Positions 16,439-23,148 of a stretch of 50,777 bases of DNA are shown here, in pieces. The DNA comes from Methylacidiphilales bacterium (GTDB lineage: Bacteria > Verrucomicrobiota > Verrucomicrobiia > Methylacidiphilales > UBA1321). The notes below the pieces were generated by a model. It had not been told where the DNA came from. It searched no databases and worked only from the letters and a program-made list of their open reading frames with translations. The number at the start of each line of letters is the position of its first letter. Position 1 is the first letter of the stretch. The stretch spans positions 1-50,777 of the forward strand of contig JAJSLI010000157.1 in NCBI GenBank assembly GCA_021272315.1, read 5' to 3'. Made by a program: the position numbers and the translations under genes.

Positions 16439-16717
16439 TTATTTGGCAGCTTGGCGGGATGCGAGTAAGGCCCGACCTTCGGCTTTCACTTCTCCGACAT
16501 TCCATTCGGCACACTCACCGCGGTCAAGTTCTTCGATGCCGATCATGATCTTGGCCCGCAATTCGGACAGCCGGGCTTGGTGCGGTTCCTCGTGCGTGCG
16601 TAGTTCGGAGATAGCGTCGGCGACGGCCTCGCTTTCGGTGACATAGCGCCCCGTCTTCATCGCTGTTTCGATGAAGCGCCGATCCTCATCCTTGAGCGTG
16701 ATGGTGACCTTGGTCAT
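16439..16717 (-). CDS. ribbon-helix-helix antitoxin, ParD/CopG type
   Basis: A 92-residue antitoxin. The N-terminus MTKVTITLKDEDRRFIETAM is a ribbon-helix-helix DNA-binding domain, followed by TGRYVTESEAVADAISELRT typical of ParD; the C-terminal half would wrap the toxin. The ATG at 16717 is chosen over a much longer open frame (to 17212) because that frame begins in a RAYT transposase remnant and runs through repeat sequence before reaching the RHH domain. A TATAAT lies six bases upstream. The toxin follows one base after the stop. The protein is expected to neutralise the toxin and repress the operon. Confidence 0.85.
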   Translation of the reverse strand: MTKVTITLKDEDRRFIETAMKTGRYVTESEAVADAISELRTHEEPHQARLSELRAKIMIGIEELDRGECAEWNVGEVKAEGRALLASRQAAK

Positions 16718-16719
16718 GA

Positions 16720-16751
16720 GTGCATTATACCCGACGTGCATCGCCGTGCAA
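16720..16751 (-). promoter_or_regulatory. antitoxin promoter with GTGCA direct repeats
   Basis: On the minus strand: TTGCAC (16751-16746), 16 bases, then a consensus TATAAT (16729-16724), then six bases and the antitoxin ATG. Predicted transcription start falls at the start codon, so the message may be leaderless. Plus-strand GTGCA occurs three times (16720, 16736, 16746), overlapping both promoter elements, a plausible binding array for the RHH antitoxin. Confidence 0.6.
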
Positions 16752-16766
16752 GAGGGCATTCCCCGG

Positions 16767-16870
16767 CCCCCGCTGTCTTGGCGTCCTGCGCGAAAAGCGC
16801 GATACCGGACATTAAAAGCAGAGGCTTGAAAGATGCAAAAACCGAAACCTCCGGGTGCCAGTCCTCTTTT
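16767..16870. repeat. direct repeat copy B (REP-like, contains hairpin)
   Basis: Partner of copy A (16016-16122), same orientation, about 104 bases. It shares the CCCCCGCTGTCTTGGCG start, the GCGC-GAAAA-GCGC hairpin, the ATTAAAAGCAGAGGCTTGAA region and a CCGGGTGCCAGTCC end. Copies A and B bracket the toxin-antitoxin pair exactly. A ~20-base partial copy in reverse orientation (CTGCTTTTAATGCCCAGCAT) is visible at about 18247-18266. Confidence 0.75.
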
Positions 16871-16923
16871 CCCCAACGCCTTCTGCTCTAACTTTGTGTC
16901 AATAGTAAGGTCTGACCCCTTTA

Positions 16924-17212
16924 CTCCCAAGCTTCGGTTCTCGCGATGGACCAGCCGGACGTGGCGGTTGCAAATCCAGTGCATCCAGCGGCTGAGTTCG
17001 CTCATGGCCTCCACCTCGACGACCAGATGCCAGTGATTACCCATCAGGCAATAGCCCCAAAGATCAACCTTAAACTTGGCCGTGGCCTGGCTTATGATCT
17101 GGAGGAAAATGGCATATTCTTCCGGTTGCCGAAAAAGCATTTGTCGATGATTGCCACGATTGAGGACATGAAACCACCCTCGATCCAGATGGGTCCGTGG
17201 AAGCCTTGGCAT
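16924..17212 (-). pseudogene. RAYT (REP-associated tyrosine transposase), N-terminal half only
   Basis: Starts MPRLPRTHLDRGWFHVLNRG (ATG 17212) and includes the HUH metal motif in CLMGNHWHLVVEVE and the conserved WICNRHVRLVHRENRSLG. It then stops matching the family at base 16924 and runs into the REP-like motif GGTCTGACCCC (16909-16919). Missing are the catalytic tyrosine helix and C-terminus, roughly 150 residues. The frame stays open through to the antitoxin but is chimeric. The missing half is present in a second, non-identical copy at 17727-18176. RAYTs are single-domain Y1 nucleases linked to REP palindromes. Broken and presumably inactive alone. Confidence 0.8.
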
Positions 17213-17248
17213 ACCTCTTTGCTATCCCCGACTCGTCTTACGCTCAAG

Positions 17249-17575
17249 TCAAGATGCGTTCCCCGAACGGTCCGCGTGCCTGTCCCCTTTTTCCGAATCA
17301 TGCTGGTTAATAATTTTATCAATTGGCGTTGGATTTATCCAACAATCTATGGGGTAGAAGAAATAATTAAAAAAAGAGACTTCACCATAGTATGTACGTA
17401 TAAGACTATTTTTTTGTCTAATGGGGAAACTACGCGCGAATCGAAATGAAGAATTAAATTCTATTTTATCATTCTTATCAACAACTGGAGTTTTTCTATC
17501 CATTAAAAGGATATAACTGAGCACGTAAAAAAAGGTTATGGTCAATCCTATAATCATTACATTTTTAAAGTTCAT
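17249..17575 (-). CDS. small hypothetical membrane-anchored protein, 3' end altered
   Basis: A 108-residue frame beginning MNFKNVMIIGLTITFFYVLS, a single N-terminal membrane anchor or uncleaved signal, then a polar region (KNDKIEFNSSFRFARSFPIR) and an aromatic segment YGEVSFFNYFFYPIDCWINP. The last ~17 residues (from SEKGDRHADR) are encoded by the 22-bp repeat and the sequence beyond it, so the native C-terminus is probably lost. Codon use is AT-rich and unlike every neighbour. I do not recognise the family. It may not be expressed. Confidence 0.4.
   Translation of the reverse strand: MNFKNVMIIGLTITFFYVLSYILLMDRKTPVVDKNDKIEFNSSFRFARSFPIRQKNSLIRTYYGEVSFFNYFFYPIDCWINPTPIDKIINQHDSEKGDRHADRSGNAS
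17272..17293. repeat. 22-bp inverted repeat, left copy
   Basis: CCGCGTGCCTGTCCCC followed by TTTTTC. It is the exact reverse complement of 17694-17715. The core GTGCCTGTCCCC also appears, degenerate, at the ends of repeats A and B. It lies 60 bases upstream of the RAYT N-half start codon. Confidence 0.85.
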
Positions 17576-17693
17576 CGATCTATTTCATCGTGGTCCACTG
17601 CTTAGCTGCGGCATTGAAATTATCTCCGGGAGCTTCTGCGGCGCCGCCTGCCGAAGAGGGGTTTCGGGTCACATCACCGAATGTAAAACTGCA
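17294..17693. mobile_element. AT-rich fragment bounded by perfect 22-bp inverted repeats
   Basis: About 400 bases, far more AT-rich than anything else in the window, enclosed by perfect 22-base inverted repeats (17272-17293 and 17694-17715). On the minus strand it carries the apparent 3' end of one protein (TFGDVTRNPSSAGGAAEAPG..., stop near 17580) followed by the start of a small gene (ATG 17575) that runs into the left repeat. It therefore looks like a captured foreign fragment rather than a self-sufficient element. Mobilisation by a RAYT is a hypothesis. Confidence 0.55.
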
Positions 17694-17715
17694 GAAAAAG
17701 GGGACAGGCACGCGG
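17694..17715. repeat. 22-bp inverted repeat, right copy
   Basis: GAAAAAGGGGACAGGC followed by ACGCGG, exact reverse complement of 17272-17293. It lies 12 bases from the stop of the RAYT C-terminal half. Confidence 0.85.
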
Positions 17716-17726
17716 CCAAGTATTTT

Positions 17727-18176
17727 TCATTCATTGGGAATGGGTTTACGCGGTCTGCCCCGTGAACGCACGGTCGATTCCAGACCGTGCTTGGTTGTCA
17801 GGTCCGCGATCCATTGAGGTTGCCCTTGCGGAGTGCCGCGCGCAATACTTTGTCGCAGGGAATCCAAGCCGGCCAGGGACAGGGGCTCGTTGACGGCTTC
17901 AAGCCCGTGTTCGTCCCGGTTCCATGGCGCCAGCTTCGGTCGCGCGACCTTCACCAACCCATCGCGGATCGTGGCCTGGGACAGGCTTGACCACGGCCAG
18001 TCCTGCGACCGCGAGACAAGCTTTGCCCGCAAGGGATTGGCCTCGACGTAACGAAGGACGTTGTAAAGATAAGTTTCATCCTGAATCGGAAAGCTCTTGT
18101 AGCGGCCCTGGTAAATGTGCCCTCCTCCCAGGCTTCGGTTTTCGCGATGGACCAGCCGGACGTGGCGGTTGCAAAT
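17727..18176 (-). pseudogene. RAYT (REP-associated tyrosine transposase), C-terminal half only
   Basis: Reading from 18173 down, the frame gives CNRHVRLVHRENRSLG, then GGHIYQGRYKSFPIQDETYL, then YNVLRYVEANPLRAKLVSRS (containing the expected catalytic Tyr), DWPWSSL and a normal family ending LESTVRSRGRPRKPIPNE with stop at 17727. Immediately upstream an in-frame TGA (18179-18177) replaces the Trp codon found in the other copy. The N-terminal ~80 residues with the HUH motif are absent. It overlaps the other half only in the CNRHVRLVHRENRSLG segment, where the two differ at three bases. Inactive alone. Confidence 0.8.
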
Positions 18177-18434
18177 TCAGTAACAGCCCGCGCTGCCGCC
18201 AGAAAGGCATAAAAAGCGATGGCCATGCCGAGGGTTGGCCCGGCGGCTGCTTTTAATGCCCAGCATGAACCAATTTGGCCCCCGTCCTGCGACCGCCCGG
18301 GCGCTGTGTCTCGAAGCGCGCGGATGGAAAAGGGTCCTTTGGGTGCTTTTGATCCAACTGGTTCGCCTCGCCGATTAGGATGCGGGGCGGAATGGTTGGG
18401 TCTTCCGATTTGTTAGAGGAGAAATAGGAGAAAC
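18177..18434. other. noncoding stretch downstream edge of the RAYT island
   Basis: No credible gene on either strand; open frames here are short and low in coding character. It contains the partial reverse-orientation REP-like match at about 18247-18266. The stretch 18320-18434 leads into the terminator at 18440-18474 and could be the body of a small plus-strand RNA, but I recognise no RNA family in it. Confidence 0.35.
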
Positions 18435-18439
18435 GGGAG

Positions 18440-18474
18440 CGGCCCGGGGTGCGCGAGCACGCCGGGCCGTTTTT
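18440..18474 (+). terminator. rho-independent terminator without an upstream ORF
   Basis: Stem CGGCCCGG (18440-18447) / CCGGGCCG (18462-18469) with a 14-base loop, followed directly by TTTTT (18470-18474). No plus-strand gene lies within ~2.7 kb upstream, so it may end a small RNA or be a relic. Confidence 0.6.
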
Positions 18475-18615
18475 GTTCCAGACGTGCTTTCGAATGAGAC
18501 ACGGCCGAGCGTCTTTAGGGTGTGTGGACATTCGGTTCTTAGTTGCGGTGGTTGATGGCCTGTTCATCCATCCTGTAGCGGCGCTTAACCCAAACAAGGT
18601 TTCGCGGTTGGCCAA

Positions 18616-18826
18616 CGGCCCGTAGGGCCGCCCGAAAATAGCCCGGCACTTTAGTGCCGGATAGGGGTGTTATTTTGGGAAAGTCCCGTAGGGACGACAG
18701 AAAACCGCCCCGGCGGTCGCGCCACCCTGAGGCCGTTCTGTCGTCCCTGCGGGACTCTTCGTTAAGTGAGCCTTCTTTCCCAGCGCTCAAGCGCTGGGCT
18801 ACTTTCGTATCGTCCCTGCGGACTCC
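18616..18826. repeat. cluster of palindromes (REP/BIME-like)
   Basis: Four hairpins in ~210 bases: CGGCCC-GTA-GGGCCG (18616-18630); CCGGCACT-TT-AGTGCCGG (18643-18660); a 21-base inverted pair with one mismatch, 18682-18702 against 18736-18756 (core GTCCC-n-AGGGACGACAG); and CCCAGCGCT-CA-AGCGCTGGG (18779-18798). A third degenerate copy of the GTCCCTGCGGACT unit is at 18811-18823. Such palindromes are scattered intergenically in some Verrucomicrobia, from memory. No coding function. Confidence 0.7.
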
Positions 18827-18862
18827 TCTTGAAGAGCGCCGTGATTTCAATGTCCACAGAAG

Positions 18863-19702
18863 CTAGAGAAATGCGATCCGCGCGAGGATTTCGGTGATGA
18901 GGCCGACCAGCATAATCGCGACGAGCAGGCGCGTCGGCTGACGGCGCGAAGAGAAGCGGGCGGCGCGCCGGGCGAGATAGGCGAGCGCGGGGAGGATAAG
19001 CACGCCGCAGATCCCGACCCAAAAAAGGCCAAATTGGCGGACATCGTTCGCGTGAACGTTCAGCGGGAGCATGAAGAAAATTCTGTGAAAGCCGGGTCCA
19101 TCGCCAGCGGGCGCGCCCGAACCCGTGGCAATTTCGAGCAGCACCACGGCGGCGCGGACGAGCGTGAGTTTATAGAGCAGTCCCAAACCGTCCTGGATAA
19201 AGCCGCCGATGCCGGCCCGGGTGGAGGCCTCCCGGCAAAGGACGTAACCGACGTAGGCGAGGCCGATGATGGCCCCGCCAAGATAGAGAGAAGCAAGGCA
19301 CCAGGCCTGGCCCCCGTCCCAACCTTGCACCAGAAAAGACACGGAAGCGTCCGTGGGGCCAAATGGGGTTGCCGGCAATGAACCGGGTGTGACGGCAAGA
19401 ATAACCAGCACACCGATGCTGATGCCGAGTCCGGAAGCAAGACTGAGCCAAATTTTGCCTGTAAACGTATCGTCCCGTCTAAAATTCCACCAGGCGATGA
19501 AGCAAAGGACCGCGAGGATGAAGGGGTAATGCACGACGCTGAGCGGGGAGATCACCGCGATGACGAACCAGGCGGCGGCGGCCTTGAACGCTTCACGGGC
19601 GAAAAAACCGGACCGGATGGTTCTGGCCGGAAGAAAGCCGAGAAAAATCGTGGCGGAGGCCACGGCAACAGCGAAAACAAGATCGAAGGGATAGGCGTCC
19701 AT
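18863..19702 (-). CDS. polytopic membrane protein of unknown function
   Basis: About 279 residues with seven to eight hydrophobic segments (LVFAVAVASATIFLGFLPAR, AAAAWFVIAVISPLSVVHYP, FILAVLCFIAWW, FWVGICGVLILPALAYLARR, LLVAIMLVGLITEILARIAF). No domain recognised and no signature residues. ATG 19702 is preferred because GTGAG sits a few bases upstream; a GTG at 19711 would add three residues. It follows the 573-residue membrane protein on the same strand with a 124-base gap, so both may be co-transcribed and act together at the envelope, which is inference. Confidence 0.65.
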   Translation of the reverse strand: MDAYPFDLVFAVAVASATIFLGFLPARTIRSGFFAREAFKAAAAWFVIAVISPLSVVHYPFILAVLCFIAWWNFRRDDTFTGKIWLSLASGLGISIGVLVILAVTPGSLPATPFGPTDASVSFLVQGWDGGQAWCLASLYLGGAIIGLAYVGYVLCREASTRAGIGGFIQDGLGLLYKLTLVRAAVVLLEIATGSGAPAGDGPGFHRIFFMLPLNVHANDVRQFGLFWVGICGVLILPALAYLARRAARFSSRRQPTRLLVAIMLVGLITEILARIAFL

Positions 19703-19826
19703 TGGGCTCACTTCATAAAGCCGACGGAGACTTTGGCCGAATCGCGTGATGAACGGAATTTTTTTCGCCTGGCGTACAGCGGGTCTACATGCGCCGCGCT
19801 ATTTTACGCCGGAGCGGCGGAGTTCT

Positions 19827-21548
19827 TTATTCTACAGGAATACCCTCTCTCGCCTTCGGAAATTTGGCCATGGGGATAAAGGGGGTGAGGTCGATGTCGG
19901 GCCCGGCGCCGGAGTGGAGCACAATGCGCAGTGGCTGGACGCTTTCCAGCACAATGCATTTCGTATTCGGCCGTTCGCGGAGGATTTCCTCCATCTGTCC
20001 GGGACTGTACAAACCGACGCTCACGGGGGGCGGAATCTGGACGTAAAGCCGGTCGCGGGGCGCAGTGGCCGAATAGCCGGTGACACTCCGCACCTGGGCA
20101 AGAATCGGATAGTTGTAGGCCCCAAGCAGGGAGAAGGGAATGCGCCTCCATTTGGGGCCGATACGATGCAGGTCACCCACCGCCGCGATGCATCCATCAG
20201 GTCCGACCAGAGGACGGACCTTGTCCCAATAATCCTGGACTCCACCGGAGAGGACCAGTTCGCGATCAATCCGCATCGTATCGAACGTCGGCGCTTCCAG
20301 CAAAGGCAGGGGAAAAAGAAAAATAAACAGCCCGACAAACGTCGTGAGGCGTTGAAAACGGAGCGATCCACCCAAGGGCCGCAGGACAAGAAAAAGGTGC
20401 AGAAAAAACTGGAACTGGAGAATTTCCCGGAAGGGCCAGCGCATGGACTTGAGCAGCGGCAGCCGCAACATGATTTCGCTGACCCACACCGGACGGATGA
20501 TCATGACGGCGAGCACGAGCGCGAATCCGAGGCAAAAAATTTCAAGAAAACGCCATCGCGCGCGGCTGATGAGGGCGGGAATCAGCGACCACGCGGCGGC
20601 GCACGAAACGAACGCCGAGGAATAGACAATCTGGGTCATGCCGAATCCATAGTGGAAGGGCAGCAGCGCGCTAAAAGTGCCGAGAAAATAGGAGGCGGGA
20701 AAAAGTTTCGCCGGCACGGCGAACTTGCTCATCGTGACGATGGTGAGCCCTTCCGCGCGCGGTGCGTCGGAAAACCCCTGCCAGGCTGGAATGAGCAGCG
20801 GCAAAAGGATTACGATCGCCAGGGCATAGCCGGCGAACCAGGAAAAGAGCGGCAGGAGGGAACGTCGATAAAAGGCGATTCCAACCGCGAAAAAGGAGAG
20901 GCAGATCGAGTCGCTGATCGTGACCGCGAGATGCCCGCCCAGGACGTGATGAAGCGAAAAAAGGGTCACCAGACCGAGGCCCCGGCGCCACGACGTTTGC
21001 AGGATTCCCAAGGCCAGCCAGGGCAACGCGCTGTGATCACCGAGAAAATTGAGCCAGCTCGACCCCGTGGTCAGGACGATCATGCTGTAATTGAAACTGA
21101 GCGCATAGAGCATCAGGCGCGCATCGCTCAATTTAAGGCCGAGTTCCCTCCGGAGAAACCAGGCGAGATGGACGAAGCCCGCCGTGGCCAGCATGAGGAA
21201 AAAAAACGCCACGACGTCCAAGATGAGAAAATGGGCGGGCGTATTGGCCAGCAAGGAGGCCAGCAAATAAGCCGGATGCCAGAGGAAAAAAGTACTATCA
21301 TCCAGGAGGGGATAATTTCCTCCGAAAAGGTAATCGGAAATGAAGGGGGACTTCCCGGAGGCAAGACGCCGGCCGATTTCCGTGAACAGGGGATAGCCTC
21401 CGTTCAGATTGTCGTCGGTCAAAAAATAGAGGGGCCGCCAGATCTCCAGCAGGGCAAATATCAGGGCGGAAACGGCGAGGTTTTCCACGAGCAGCGTCCG
21501 CAAAGAAGCCGGCTCTTCACTCTCCTGCGTAATTTGCGGCTCGGTCAC
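19827..21548 (-). CDS. large polytopic membrane protein, YfhO/glycosyltransferase-like
   Basis: 573 residues with ten or more membrane helices and periplasmic loops. The opening pattern resembles YfhO-like or GT-C type membrane proteins: an early loop PLYFLTDDNLNGGYPLFTEI, then SPFISDYLFGGNYPLLDDST and FFLWHPAYLLASLLA, where acidic residues follow the first helix. The last ~130 residues are soluble (DTMRIDRELVLSGGVQDYWD onward). GT-C enzymes use polyprenyl-phosphate sugars, but no catalytic motif is decisive here. Start is GTG 21548 (no ATG fits as well). The antisense strand has a long open frame of no coding merit. Confidence 0.65.
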   Translation of the reverse strand: MTEPQITQESEEPASLRTLLVENLAVSALIFALLEIWRPLYFLTDDNLNGGYPLFTEIGRRLASGKSPFISDYLFGGNYPLLDDSTFFLWHPAYLLASLLANTPAHFLILDVVAFFFLMLATAGFVHLAWFLRRELGLKLSDARLMLYALSFNYSMIVLTTGSSWLNFLGDHSALPWLALGILQTSWRRGLGLVTLFSLHHVLGGHLAVTISDSICLSFFAVGIAFYRRSLLPLFSWFAGYALAIVILLPLLIPAWQGFSDAPRAEGLTIVTMSKFAVPAKLFPASYFLGTFSALLPFHYGFGMTQIVYSSAFVSCAAAWSLIPALISRARWRFLEIFCLGFALVLAVMIIRPVWVSEIMLRLPLLKSMRWPFREILQFQFFLHLFLVLRPLGGSLRFQRLTTFVGLFIFLFPLPLLEAPTFDTMRIDRELVLSGGVQDYWDKVRPLVGPDGCIAAVGDLHRIGPKWRRIPFSLLGAYNYPILAQVRSVTGYSATAPRDRLYVQIPPPVSVGLYSPGQMEEILRERPNTKCIVLESVQPLRIVLHSGAGPDIDLTPFIPMAKFPKAREGIPVE

Positions 21549-21823
21549 GATTGAGTAATAGAACCTATCTCAAAATTAGCCAAGGCGCGTTGCGAATCGA
21601 ATTTGACCCCATCGAAACCGCCCTCCGGCTCAAACCAGGATTGCGCCGTCCCGGCGGTATTCCGCCGCCATCGACTGCAATTTTCCCGTGGCCCGCCGTT
21701 CCGCCTCCTGCGCGGCTATCGGGGTACAATTGCGGGCTTGTTTTTTGCCCGAAGGTGCAGCACATTTCCTACGTTTGGAAGGCCCCGTCACTGTCTCTTA
21801 AACTTTAACAGGAGTTCAAGCCC
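21549..21823. other. divergent intergenic region with RBS for the aldo/keto-reductase-like gene
   Basis: Lies between two divergent genes. A clear Shine-Dalgarno AGGAG at 21810-21814 precedes the ATG at 21824 by nine bases. Promoter elements for either direction could not be assigned with confidence. Confidence 0.45.
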
Positions 21824-23047
21824 ATGAATGACAGCAACCAAAACGCAAAGGGGTTAAGCCGGAGGGATTTCATCCGGATCGGGTCAACCGGCGCCGCGGG
21901 CCTTGCCCTGGCCGATTTGGGATCGTTGAATGTTTCCGCAGCGGATTCGACGGGCAAACTGCCCCTGCGCCGTTACGGACGCACCGGGCTGCAGATCAGC
22001 GCGCTGGTGGGCGCGTCCGACTGGAGTCCCGACGTGATCCCGATGGCGGTGGCGGCGGGGGTGAACTACTGGCACAAGGCGCACCACTGGAACGCCCAGA
22101 ACATGCCGGATGCGCTCAAGAGCCAGCCGCGGGAGTCCTATTATCTCGAGGTGGTGGTGGACCGCGTGGACGGCGACAACGCGCACGGGCGCATCGACGA
22201 GGAGCAGCACTATCAATTTGTAAAGAAATGCGTGGCGGACTCGGGCGTCGGCTATTACGACGTGATGAAGTTCCACTTCGGCTACCATTCGTTGAACGAG
22301 GCGAAAACGGATTTGGGCATGGTGCGGGCCTACCAGAGGCTGAAAAACGAGGGCCTGGTGAAACACTTCGCCATTTCCCAGCATCATTACAAGAACATCG
22401 GCGGGGACATGGCCTACGAAATCCTGCCCTATGTCATGGATAATCTGCCGTACGAGGCCGCGCAGTTCTTCTATACTTACGGCGACAAGCAGGAGATCAG
22501 CGATCTCATCGCCCTGGCCAAGCAGAAGGATTTCGGCGCGATTGCGATGAAGACGATGGGCGGGGTGGGGAGGGCATCCACAGACCCCAAGTTCCAGACC
22601 ATGCTGGCCGAGCCGCGGTTCAACGGGAGCACGCCCGGCGCGGCAATGGTGAAATGGCTGATGTCCAACCCGAACCTGACCGCCGCTGTCATCGCCACGA
22701 AAAACTTCGATCAGTTGCAGGAAAACCTGGGCGCCGCCCAGCAGAGCGCCCTGGTCTCCGAGGACCGGGAGACCCTCGGCCTGCTGGCGGCCTATAACAA
22801 GGGGATGACCTGCCTGTTGTGCTCCGACTGCGTCTCGCGCTGCCCGGAACACATCGCGATTGCCGATATCTTTCGCTACGAGCGGTACGCCCTCGACTAC
22901 CACGAACTTTCACGGGCGCGCGCCGAGTACAAAACGCTGACCAAGAATGGTTCGGCGTGCATCGCCTGCGGAGACTGCGTGCCCGTCTGCCAGGCCGACA
23001 TCAATATCGCGGCGAAGCTGAAGGACGTGCACAATCTGCTCGGATAA
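21824..23047 (+). CDS. Tat-exported aldo/keto-reductase-like protein with ferredoxin domain
   Basis: 407 residues. A twin-arginine signal (LSRRDFIRIGSTGAAGLALA; RR at 13-14) implies folded export. Residues ~45-310 are an AKR-type TIM barrel (LPLRRYGRTGLQISALVGAS). The C-terminus carries two 4Fe-4S sites: CLLCSDCVSRCP (about 329-340) and CIACGDCVPVCQ (about 379-390). The AKR tetrad is degenerate: where the family has F/W-D-T-A-x-x-Y-G, this has WHKAHHWN (H84 and W89 in place of Asp and Tyr); the downstream His is kept (KFHF, H151). It probably does electron-transfer chemistry unlike a classical NADPH AKR. SD AGGAG at 21810. Confidence 0.85.
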   Translation: MNDSNQNAKGLSRRDFIRIGSTGAAGLALADLGSLNVSAADSTGKLPLRRYGRTGLQISALVGASDWSPDVIPMAVAAGVNYWHKAHHWNAQNMPDALKSQPRESYYLEVVVDRVDGDNAHGRIDEEQHYQFVKKCVADSGVGYYDVMKFHFGYHSLNEAKTDLGMVRAYQRLKNEGLVKHFAISQHHYKNIGGDMAYEILPYVMDNLPYEAAQFFYTYGDKQEISDLIALAKQKDFGAIAMKTMGGVGRASTDPKFQTMLAEPRFNGSTPGAAMVKWLMSNPNLTAAVIATKNFDQLQENLGAAQQSALVSEDRETLGLLAAYNKGMTCLLCSDCVSRCPEHIAIADIFRYERYALDYHELSRARAEYKTLTKNGSACIACGDCVPVCQADINIAAKLKDVHNLLG

Positions 23048-23114
23048 ACTGACGGGGCCTTGCGCCGGACGCTCCCTTTCTCTTTACGTCAGGCTCATTT
23101 TATCAAGAGAGAGC

Positions 23115-23143
23115 TTGCGTCTATTAACGCCTCGCGTTATTAT
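23115..23143 (+). promoter_or_regulatory. higBA promoter with palindromic operator
   Basis: TTGCGT (23115-23120), 17 bases, TATTAT (23138-23143). Between and over them is a perfect palindrome TAACGC-CTC-GCGTTA (23125-23139), a plausible HigA operator. The GTG start of the toxin is at 23149, about where transcription should begin, so a leaderless message is possible; no SD is visible. Confidence 0.5.
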
Positions 23144-23148
23144 CACCC

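Noticed and set aside
16924-18176. One RAYT gene interrupted by an insertion
   Set aside because: The order of the halves on the coding strand is C-terminal first, and the segment shared by both halves differs at three bases, so it is not a single gene split by an insert.
16009-18270. CRISPR array, because of multiple similar repeats
   Set aside because: Repeats are long, imperfect, irregularly spaced and of mixed orientation, with no spacer pattern or cas genes.
18253-18615. A 120-codon minus-strand open frame
   Set aside because: Composition is not protein-like and it runs through the terminator hairpin; no family resemblance.
19746-21554. Very long open frame (about 600 codons) on the plus strand opposite the 573-residue membrane protein
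   Set aside because: It is extremely rich in Arg, Gln, Glu and Gly with no hydrophobic core or domain, the usual antisense shadow of a GC-rich gene coding for hydrophobic residues.
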